Of a DNA stretch of 64,000 bases, positions 52,111 to 64,000 are shown in pieces; position 1 is the stretch's first letter; every line of letters begins with the position of its first letter. Location: assembly GCA_032207245.1 (NCBI GenBank), contig CM063504.1, forward strand, positions 23,605,991 through 23,669,990. The letters are read 5' to 3'. The translations under genes and the position numbers were made by a program. Source of the DNA: Pardosa pseudoannulata. Taxonomy: Eukaryota > Arthropoda > Arachnida > Araneae > Lycosidae. Under the pieces are notes generated by a model. That model saw nothing but the letters and a program-made list of their open reading frames with translations. It made no database searches and was not told the origin of the DNA.

Positions 52111-55100
52111 ATAAATGATTACAAACAAAATACCATTTGTTCAAAAATGAACAAATGCTAACATCCTCATCATTCACTAGAGTATCATTTATATGGAGAA
52201 TACTCTATTTTCGGAAATATTTAAACAAATATTATTATAACAATTATTTTATTCATTTTTTAATTGTAAATTGAACAAAACAAATCAAATACAATGTTGG
52301 AATACTAATTTTAAAATAGTTTTACGGATTATTATGCTTAAGTAATAAAGTTTTCACTTAAAACTCTTTTGGGGTATTCTTTGTAGATTTTTAAAGAAGA
52401 ATTTATTTTAAAATTTGCAATAACAATTTAATTCTTTTTAACAGTAACTTTAAACAGTGTATTACATTTTTATTAATTTTAGAAATTAGTAATTTAACTT
52501 TTCTATATAAAATATCTTTAAAAAAATAACATTTAAGTAAGCTTTTATAATGTATTGATATATTTTTGGATTAAAGCAATATTTATATTGAATTGATAGA
52601 AAAAGAAAAGAAATTATAGATAATGTTTATACTATAAAAATAGGGAAGATTCACTTTTATATGATATAGACCTCTTTCTTATTTTAAGAGGAAATTGAAA
52701 TTTTTATAATCATTGTTTATGACAAAAATACGATTAGATCGAATTTTGATTTCGATAGAAATATTTTTTTTAATTCATTTTGAATATGCATTTCATAGCT
52801 AAACTCAAATTATTTTACTAATCTGATTTTTAAAAAGTATTTAGAAGTCTGATATGCGCTTAAACAATTAAGGCATAATTTGTAACTTAATTGTGCAAGA
52901 AAAGGTATGCGTAAATAACTTTTTATTTTTGCATATTTGTGATGTTACTAATAAATGATTACAATTAAAATACCATTTGTTCAAAAATGAACAAATGCTA
53001 ACATCATCATCATTTACTAGAGTATCATTTATATGGAGAATACACTATTTGCTGAAATATTTAAACAAATATTATTATAACGAGTATTTTTTTATTTATT
53101 AATTTAAAATTGAACAAAATAAATCATATACAATATTGGAATACTAAATTTAAAATAGTTTTACTGATTATTATGCTTAAGTAATAAAGTTTTCACTTAA
53201 AACTCTTTTGGGGTATTCTTTGTAGATTTTTAAAGAACCGAAATTATTTTAAAATTTGCAATAATAATTTAATTCTTTTTAACAGTAACTTTAAACAGTG
53301 TATTACATTTTTATTAGTTTTAGAAATTAGTAATTTAGTTTTTCTATATAAAATATTCTTAAACATATTAACACTTAATTAAGCATTTATAATATATTTA
53401 TACATTTTTTGATTAAAGCAATATTTATAATGAATCGCTAGAAAAGAAATTATAGAGGATGTTTATACTATAAAAATAAACAAGATTCCCTTTTATATGA
53501 TATAGACCTCTTCTTTATTTTAAGAGGAAAGTGAAATTTTTAAAATCATTGCTTATGTCAAAAATACCATTAGATCGAATTTTGATTTCCATAAAAATAT
53601 TTTTTATATTCTTTTCGAATATACATTGCATATCTAAAATCATTTTTTTTTACTTTTCTCATTTTTACTAAGTGTTTATAAATCTGATATGCGCTTTTAT
53701 AAGTAAGGCTTAATTTATAACTTAATTGTGCAAGAAAAGGTATGTGTAAATAACCTTCTATTTTTGCATATTTGTAATGTTACTAATAAATGATTACAAT
53801 TAAAATACCATTTGTTCAAAAATGAACAAATGCTAACATCATCATCATTTACTAGAGTATCATTTATATGGAGAATACTCTATTTGCTGAAATATTTAAA
53901 CAAATTTTATTATAAAGAGTATTTTTTTATTTGTTAATTTAAAATTGAACAAAATAAATCAAATACAATATTGGAATACTAAACTTAAAATAGTTTTACG
54001 GATCATTATGCTTAAGTAATAAAGTTTTCACTTAAAACTCTTTTGGGGTATTCTTTGTAAATTTTTAAAGAAGAATTTATTTTAAAATTTGTAATAACAG
54101 TTTAGTTCTTTTTAACAGTAACTTTAAAAAGTATATTACATTTTTATTAGTTTTAGAAATTAGTAATTTAAATTTTCTATATAAAATATTTTTAAAAAAT
54201 ATATCACTTAAATAAGCGTTTATAATATATTGATTCATTTTTGGATTAAAGCAATATTTATATTAAATTTCTAGAAAAAGAAAAGAAATTATAAAGGATG
54301 TTTATACTATAAAAATAGGGAAGATTCACTTTTTTATGATATAGACTTCTTCTTTATTTTAAAAGGAAATTGAAATTTTTAAATTCATTGTGTATGACAA
54401 AAATACTATTAGATCGAATTTTTATTTCCATTAGAAATATTTTTTTAAATTCATTTCGAATATACATTGCATATCTAAACTCAAATTGTTTTACTAATCT
54501 CATTTTTACTAAGTATTTAGAAGTCTAATATGCCTTGTACAATTAAGGCATAATTTATAACTTAATTGTGCAAGAAAAGGTATGTGTAAATAACCTTCTA
54601 TTTTTGCATATTTGTAATGTTACTAATAAATGATTACAATTAAAATACCATTTGTTCAAAATGAACAAATGCTAACATCCTCATCATTCATTAGAGTATC
54701 ATTTATATGGAGAATACTCTATTTGCGGAAATATTTAAACAAATATTATTATAACGAGTATTTTTTTATTTATTAATTTAAAATTGAACAAAATAAATCA
54801 AATACAATATTGGAGTACTAAATTTAAAATAGTTTTACGGATTAATATGCTTAAGTAATAAAGTTTTCACTTAAAACTCTTTTGGGGTATTCTTTGTAGA
54901 TTTTTAAAGAAGAATTTATTTTAAAATTTGTAATAACAGTTTAGTTCTTTTTAACAGTAACTTTAAACAGTGTTATTAGTTTTAGAAATTAGTATTTTAA
55001 TTGTTCTACATAAAATATTATTCGAAAAATTACCATTTAAATAAATTTTTACAATATATTGATACAGTTTTGTATTAAAACAATATTTATATTAGTTTTC

Positions 55101-56570
55101 TAAAAAAAAGAAGTTATAAAGAATGTGTAAACTAAAAAAAAGTAGAAAAGATTCACTTTTATATATTATAGACCTCGTCTGTTTTTTAAGAGGAAATTGA
55201 AATTTTTAGAATTATTCTTTATGACAAAAATGCAATTAGATTGAATTTTGATTTCGACAGAAATATTTTTAAAATTCATTTCGAATATACATTGCATATC
55301 TAAACTGAAATTAATTTACTTTTCTCATTTTTACTAAGTGTTTAGAAATTTGATAGAGCTTTTACAATTAAGGCATAATTTATAACTTAATTGTGTAAGA
55401 AAAGGTATGTGTAAATAACCTTCTATTTTTTCATATTTGTTATGTTACTAATAAATGATTACAATTAAAATACCATTTGTTCAAAAATGAATAAATGCTA
55501 ATATCCTCATCATTTTCTAGACTATCAATTATATGGAGAAATATTTAAACAAATACTATTATAACGAGTATTTTTTTATTAATTTAAAATTTATTTATTA
55601 ATTTAAAACTCTTTTGGGGTATTCTTTGTAGATTTTTAAAGAAGAATTTATTTTAAAATTTGTAATTACAATTTAATTCTTTTTAACAGTAACTTTAAAC
55701 AGTGTATTACATTTTTCTTAGTTTTATAAATTAGTAATTTAATTTTTCTATATAAAATATCTTAAAAAATTAACATTTAAGTAAGCTTTTATAATATATT
55801 GATATATTTTTGGATTAAAACAATATTTATATTGAAGTGATAGAAAAAGAAAAGAAATTATAGAGGATGTTTATACTATAAAAAGAGAGAAGATTCACTT
55901 TTATATGATATAGACATCTTCTTTATTTTAAACGGAAATTGAAATTTTTAAAATCATTTTTTATGACAAATATACCATTAGATCGAATTTTGATTTCTAT
56001 AGAAATATATTTTTAATTCATTTCGAATATACATTGCATATTTAAACTCAAATTATTTTACTAATCTCATTTTTACTAAGTAACTTTAAACAGTGTTATT
56101 AGTTTTAGAAATTAGTAATTTAATTTTTCTACATAAAATATTCTTCAAAAAATTAATATTTAAGTAAACTTGTACAATATATTGTTTCAGTTGTGGATCA
56201 AATTAATATTTATATTAATTTTCTAAAGAAAAGAAGTTATAAAGAATATGTAAACTAAAAAAAGTAGAGAAGATTCACTTTTATATATTATAGACCTCGT
56301 CTGTATTTTAAGAGGAAATTGAAATTTTTAGAATTATTCTTTATGACAAAAATGCAATTAGATTGAATTTCGATTTCAACAGAAATATTTTTTAAATTCA
56401 TTTCGAATGTACATTGCACAGCTAAACTCAAATTATTTTACTAATCACATTTTTACTGGGTATTTAGAAGTCTGATATGCGCTTTAAGGCATAATTTATA
56501 ACTTAATTGCGAGAGAAAAAGTATATGTAAATAGCTTTCTATATTTTCATATCTGTAATGTTACTAAATA
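52111..56570 (+). repeat. Satellite array, unit about 835 bp, five units plus partial
   Basis: TACCATTTGT occurs at 52131, 52971, 53806, 54646 and 55471 (spacings 840, 835, 840, 825). Each unit carries TAAAACTCTTTTGGGGTATTC, ATATGGAGAATAC and AATTGTGCAAGAAAAGGTAT in the same order. The fifth unit has an internal deletion and a partial re-duplication starting near 56083. Extremely AT-rich, no coding. Confidence 0.93.
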
Positions 56571-57804
56571 TTAATAATGGTAGTGCAAGTATAATACACA
56601 TATAATATCGTTGTAGATTTCTTTCTACATATGTAATTGTACTTTTAGAATCTAATATTCGAAGTTATTAAGTTAAGTGATACATTCGATTATACAATTA
56701 TTATGTTTTAAAATTAAATTCATTTAATATCAACATTGAAATTGCGAGGGATACTTTGATTTTAATAATTGCAAAATAAATAAGAGGCTTCATTAATAAT
56801 ATGCTATTCATTCCTAAAAAATAAAAGACAGAAAAAAGCGGTAATTTTATTCCACCTAGCTAATACTATACTCAAATATATACAAACAGTTCTGAGGATA
56901 ATTAACGTTATTATCTTAACTAATGCAAAATAAAATAGAAAGTTAGAAGAATGAAATTATTAGTTCTAAACTGCAATTTTTAGAACGCTGTTCGTCTGAA
57001 CGAATACGAGCAGTTGTATGGCAATTTGCGTTGGTTAGGATTGCTGTTTGTTTTTAATAGGCATATCACAGTTTTGTTTGTAACTGAAAAATCTGTTTTA
57101 CTAAGAGCACCGCCAGTTAATATCACAGCATCAGAGATCGTTGCACTAGAAATTTCATTAATATAAAAGAAGATGCACATATAAAAACGGAAACAGTAAA
57201 CGAATATGGTGAATGTAAAACTATCTGCTTATCTTCATAGATTTCTTTAAGAATTTTTATAATTTGTTATCATACACAAATAATTAGGGAGTTAATTCGG
57301 ACGTCCGTTTGTTATAGGTTGTTGACCCGTATTGTTGAAAATTACCTTGCAATTTTAAGAAACCAAAAGAAATAGTCTTTTTTTCTTGTAATAGGAGTCC
57401 AATTATCTAACAGTTCAGAATTCAAATACTTTAAAAAATGAAGCTATATCTATGTAATTTTGTGTTTACCTGTAGATTACCCAAGTTATGATAATTCATC
57501 GACATACTGACTGGATATGTAACTTAAATTCCACTTCTTTTCTTTTATAAGAAATTAGCCAGAATTTTATGGTTCGTCGTAGGTTAGTGTTTTGATTAGC
57601 TACATCTGAAGCTGATTTTTAACCCTGTCGGTCGAAAATGAAAGCTAATATAATTTTGCGAACTGTTATAGTTAAAATAGAATAGAATTCGAGATCAAGC
57701 AGAAGAAAAATAATTTCTTTCATATATTTTCTTACGCATTTGAATGACTGTGTGAGCAGCAAATTAAATAAAACACGTAGTACATTTGCTGATAAACTTT
57801 ATTG

Positions 57805-57810
<6 letters not shown>
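56571..57810. other. AT-rich region, nothing recognised
   Basis: A 66-codon minus-strand frame (57180-56980) is unsupported. Confidence 0.4.

Positions 57811-57858
<48 letters not shown>
57811..57858. repeat. (TA)n microsatellite
   Basis: About 48 bp pure TA, ending at the LTR border. Confidence 0.95.
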
Positions 57859-57862
<4 letters not shown>

Positions 57863-58232
57863 ATATTAAAATCCCTTATTTACGTATTTTAATATTAATT
57901 TAATAACTTTTGTTCATAAAGTGAGTTTGGGATTTGCGCGGTAATTCTGATTTTTCCCTTCAGACAAGCTATAGACTGAACTCGGCCTTTGTCTGTACTA
58001 CTTTAGCCAATAGTTAGCGCGTTCTGTTTAAACATAGGTATTTTGTATCACGTGATCAGTTATGTTAGGGATTATTCGTAGTCTTTTTACCTGAGGAATC
58101 CCTACTTGAAAAGTGTATGAGCGGGATCACATTGTCTGTGTGCACGAAGTTGTAAAGGTGTTTGCCTGTTGTACGGATTTCATGTTTATTACCAGAAATA
58201 AACTGTGTTGTGATTTTGAATGAGTCTCGCCC

Positions 58233-58240
<8 letters not shown>
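57859..58240 (+). mobile_element. Solo LTR between microsatellites
   Basis: Begins TGTAATAT and ends ATATTACA, an 8-bp inverted terminal repeat in the TG...CA form of LTRs. AATAAA at 58197-58202 lies 38 bp before the end. It contains the perfect palindrome ATCACGTGAT (about 58048-58057) and AGGGATT/AATCCCT inverted repeats. The family differs from the three-copy LTR. Confidence 0.6.
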
Positions 58241-59216
<976 letters not shown>

Positions 59217-60425
59217 TAGGAACGACTTTAGATCCGTGCACCTAACAAAAAAGTAAATTTATGGATAGAAAAATTATAAAATGCGTATTCAAACAACAAA
59301 ATTATAAATAATAGATACTCGAAAATATAAGAGATTGCTTATATGTTTAAGAGGTTTATTTTTAATCAAGTATTGTAAAGTGAATATCTATAATAGATTA
59401 AGCTTTATTAGGATTTCAGTCAATGTTTAAAATAAGTTTAGGAACGTTGATAGAAAAATCACAAAATGTAGATCCAAATAAGAAAATTATAAATAGTAAT
59501 GTTGATACTCGAAATTTTGGTAGATTGTTTAGAGAACTGTCTCCTCCCTTAGTTGTAAAGGGAAAATTGTTCTTATAAAACAAAAATTATGCCAACTATT
59601 TTTTAAACGCTCCTAAAATAAGAGGTTTATTTTTAATCAAGTATTGTAAAGTGAATATCTATAATAGATTAAGCTTTATTAGGATTTCAGTCAATGTTTA
59701 AAATAAGTTTAGGAACGTTGATAGAAAAATCACAAAATGTAGATCCAAATAAGAAAATTATAAATAGTAATGTTGATACTCGGAATTTTAGTAGATTGTT
59801 TAGAGAACTGCCCCCTCCCTTTGTTGTAAAGGGAAAGTCTTTCTTACAAAACAAAAATTCTGCAAACCATTTTTAAACGCTCATAAAATAAGAGGTTTAT
59901 TTTTAATCAAGTATTGTAAAGTGAATATCTATAATAGATTAAGCTTTATTAGGATTTCAGTCAATGTTTAAAATAAGTTTAGGAACGTTGATAGAAAAAT
60001 CACAAAATGTAGATCCAAATAAGAAAATTATAAATAGTAATGTTGATACTCGAAATTTTGGTAGATTGTTTAAGGAACTTTCACCTCCCTTTGCTGTAAA
60101 GGGAAAATCGTTCTTACAAAACAATAATTCTGCAAACTATTTTTTAAACGCTAATAAAATAAGACGTTTATTATTAATCAAGTATTGTAAAGTGAATATC
60201 TATAATAGATTAAGCTTTATTAGGATTTCAGTCAATGTTTAAAATAAGTTTAGGAACGTTGATAGAAAAATCACAAAAAGTAGATCCAAATAAGAAAATT
60301 ATAAATAGTAATGTTGATACTCGAAATTTTGGTAGATTGTTTAGAGAACTGTCTCCTCCCTTAGTTGTAAAGGGAAAATTGTTCTTATAAAACAAAAATT
60401 ATGCCAACTATTTTTAAAGACCATA
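59217..60425 (+). repeat. Tandem array, 271-bp unit with a short ORF in each unit
   Basis: CAATGTTTAAAATAAG occurs at 59421, 59692, 59962 and 60233 (period 270-271 bp). Each unit encodes Met-Phe-Lys-Ile-Ser-Leu-Gly-Thr-Leu-Ile and onward. In unit 3 the frame is open for 92 codons (59964-60242) and its stop overlaps the next unit's ATG in ATGTTTAA; units 1 and 4 stop early at the same TAA and unit 2 is shifted by a one-base loss. A strongly diverged partial unit precedes (59217-59350). Units 1 and 4 resemble each other most. It could be a satellite with chance ORFs or a decayed small-gene array. Confidence 0.9.
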
Positions 60426-61909
<1,484 letters not shown>

Positions 61910-62464
61910 TCCCTTATATAATAATATCCTACGTTCTCTGCCCATCTGTCCGTCTGTCCATGAATTTATGAGGCGGTTGTACCTGGTGTGGATAGAGGCA
62001 TCCATATTGTATTTTTGATGAGTTAGGCTTAGCAAAATCCAAAGAGAGTTCGAAAATTTTCGAAATCCACCCCTTCCCCCCTTTTTGAGTGTTTAATTTC
62101 AAGCTCTGTTGTTCATGGTTAAGAGCAAAACATTAAATTTATCAATTTATCACATACATAGATAAAAGTAACATTTTTTTCTAACAGTATGACGTCATTC
62201 CTTTTTCCATCTCGTTTAATCTTTTCTTATTTTAAATTATTTAAATATCGTCGGCATTATTTTCATACTTTGCATCACTGAACTCATATATTAGTCAATA
62301 ATTTTCTTTTATATTTGTATTAAATAATAGATTAGGTACATAAGTGCTAATTTTAAATTTAATCATTGATTATTTTTTGTTGCAATGAAAGTTTTATCAT
62401 CAGTATTAACAAGAAATTGTTCATAAAATTCTAGGAGTCTATTTCACGGACTAATACATATGTA
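61910..62464 (+). mobile_element. Non-autonomous Helitron, second subfamily, decayed 3' end
   Basis: Starts TCCCTTATATAATAATATCC with CATCTGTCCGTCTGTCC; the interior parallels 19596-20272 (TTTCGAAATCCACCCC, GGTTAAGAGCA). The expected hairpin and CTAG survive only as ACGGACTAATACATATGTAG. Confidence 0.7.
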
Positions 62465-62769
62465 GCGTTTAAGTTGTATATATTTGAAAATTAAGAAGCT
62501 TGTTCGTTTGTGTGTTTGTTTTTTATACTTAACCACACGATTTGCAATCGATTCACTAAAGTTTGGACATCATTCATATATACCGCCAAATAATCACTGT
62601 GAATATTGAAACCTCTGCTATCCATTCTATCACGTAATATGACAAAATAAATTTTACCTTAATTAAAATCTTACAATTTGCTAAGAAAAGTAAATTTATA
62701 GATATTCTACAACACCGATTTGTTACCTCCTTCTAAGGCAAGGCAGACAGTTTGAGAATCGTTGTTTTA
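62465..62769. other. AT-rich spacer
   Basis: No supported feature. Confidence 0.4.
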
Positions 62770-63740
62770 GGTTGTTTGCATTAATATATTCTTGGTGTGG
62801 ACAATGTTTTCATGAAGCTCATTAGGACTCATAATCATCTAAAAATATTGATAACATCTTACTAAAAAAGAAGTAATTTAAAATATTTTTACTTGTATAT
62901 TATTCTAAATAAATGTTTTATTAAATTATAGCATACAAAATATGAAATTCACTTTTTAGCTGCTAAATTGGGCCAGACTTTATACCTTCTACCTTAGTCT
63001 CCTACAGTAATAATAAATTTTGGACGTTTTAATGACTCTTCGTTATTCACATTAATATATTCTTGGGACAATGTTTTCATGGAGCATATTAGGACTCATA
63101 ATCCCCATAGAAAAATCCCTGATGTCTGTCCGCTAATTGAATATTGCTGAAGACCAGGTTCAACCTTTCATGACAACAATATTGCAGGTGGGGGATGGTG
63201 TTTACCAACTGTATAATGCACCATAAAAGTAGAATCGTCAGGAGTTCGAGGAACATTCCAGTGACTTTCCAGTCCTGTCTTGGCCTCCAAATTCACCTGA
63301 CATTAATCCAATAGAGCACTTGTGATCACACCTGGAAATCCACATTTGTGCTGCCTCAATACCCCCTGCCAATATGCGACAATTACAGGACCAGTTGGTG
63401 AGTGTTTGGTATCAGTTTCCTCAGAAGCCTATCACCACTTATAGTTGATTGATTAATTTGGAGTGCTACGGTCTACTTTTTGCAACACGAGGGCTAATGA
63501 GACCGGGACCTAGAGCTTAAATCGATTCCGAAGGGTTACGAACATCCATACCACTATGGGATTCAAACCCATGTACTCCGGTACCGAAGGCCAACACCCT
63601 AACCAATCGGCCATCTTTCGGCGACCATCTATCGTTACCTAAAGTTACCTATCAGCACCTTATGGAGTCAATGCCGGGTGCTTGTGGTTTAGAGGGCTAA
63701 AGATGGCCCTACATGGTATTAATAGTACGGTCATAATGTA
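62770..63740 (+). pseudogene. Tc1-like transposase remnant (DD34E), SINE-interrupted
   Basis: From 63070 one frame follows Tc1 transposases: Met-Phe-Ser-Trp-Ser-x-Leu-Gly, Pro-Phe-Met-Thr-Thr-Ile-Leu-Gln-Val-Gly-Asp-Gly-Val-Tyr-Gln, then Glu-Glu-His-Ser-Ser-Asp-Phe-Gln, and after a frameshift Trp-Pro-Pro-Asn-Ser-Pro-Asp-Ile-Asn-Pro-Ile-Glu-His-Leu. The catalytic Glu (63314-63316) remains, but the second Asp is now Tyr (63212-63214). After the SINE the C-terminus resumes (Leu-Met-Glu-Ser-Met-Pro). A partial duplicate of the Phe-Ser-Trp region lies at 62780-62840. Stops make it inactive. Confidence 0.8.
63457..63622 (-). mobile_element. tRNA-derived SINE inserted in the Tc1 remnant
   Basis: Minus-strand copy from TTGGAGTGCTACGG to GCCGAAAGATGG. 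CCTATCACCACTTAT (63428-63442) and CCTATCAGCACCTTAT (63648-63663) match each other and the same Tc1 codons, consistent with a target duplication, with some filler on both sides. Confidence 0.85.
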
Positions 63741-64000
63741 ATATCTGCTCTGTGTATATATAACTACCACACATATAGTAGTGAATAATAAACCAGTTTT
63801 AAAAATAATTATATTGCTGAAGTAAAAAAAAATGTTGAGCTTCAGTTTAATAAATGTGTATTTTTAATAAACTTAAAATATTTCGTTACATCTATAGTTT
63901 GAAAATGAGTGCATATTCCTTAAACATTTCTCTAAAAGCGTTCTGTTTTTGTTTTCCAGATAATATGCGTGATATTAAAAGTTGAAATCATTACTTAAAT

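Noticed and set aside
52111..56570. CRISPR-like array
   Set aside because: Units are about 835 bp and diverge along their length; there are no short identical repeats with unique spacers, and the genome is eukaryotic.

Overview
This window looks like non-coding, repeat-dominated DNA from a large, AT-rich animal genome. It has no bacterial operon structure, long (TA)n microsatellites, tRNA-derived SINEs with target-site duplications, Helitrons, Tc1/mariner, hAT and piggyBac-type fragments, solo LTRs, and one spliced gene. An arthropod, possibly a chelicerate such as a spider, is my best guess, but that comes from repeat style only and is weak.

The only gene I can support lies on the minus strand between about 10,191 and 6,077. 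I read three exons. The first (10191-10041) has a strong acceptor (long pyrimidine tract, TTTTAG). The second (9898-8257) is a 1.64-kb exon ending in a consensus donor, GAG|GTAAGA. The third is a proposed terminal exon (6247-6077) with a pyrimidine-rich acceptor, a stop codon and an AATAAA five bases later. All three join in frame, giving about 653 residues; the 5' end of the gene is outside what I can find. The protein is basic and Ser-rich for its first two thirds. A compact, more hydrophobic segment at exon-2 residues 353-500 has a hydrophobic pattern that resembles SPOC-type domains. That assignment is a hypothesis.

Layout, left to right. 1-2.1 kb: two copies of a non-autonomous Helitron with an unusual GC-rich block between them. 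2.8-4.9 kb: a diverged direct duplication, one copy of which gained about 460 bp of (TA)n, plus a possible LINE tail. 6-10.2 kb: the gene. 13.8-18.6 kb: a SINE, two solo LTRs bracketed by (TA)n, and a mariner remnant. 19.6-21.7 kb: a Helitron and a 178-bp satellite. 25-36.9 kb: a cluster of SINEs, another (TA)n-bracketed LTR, an LTR with a SINE nested in it, and a TTAA-flanked MITE. 37.7-40 kb: a decayed hAT-like element. 42-51.8 kb: two more TTAA MITEs, diverged tandem duplications, a minisatellite and a solo LTR. 52.1-56.6 kb: an 835-bp satellite array. 57.8-61.5 kb: a solo LTR between microsatellites, a 271-bp tandem array with overlapping start/stop ORFs, and a 430-bp (TA)n tract. 61.9-63.7 kb: a Helitron and a dead Tc1 element interrupted by a SINE.

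The most interesting signals are the uncharacterised spliced gene, an LTR family whose three copies all sit between simple repeats (mostly (TA)n), and the 271-bp array in which each unit's short ORF overlaps the next. I did not find a clear new functional system. All coordinates are by eye; boundaries of decayed repeats are approximate.
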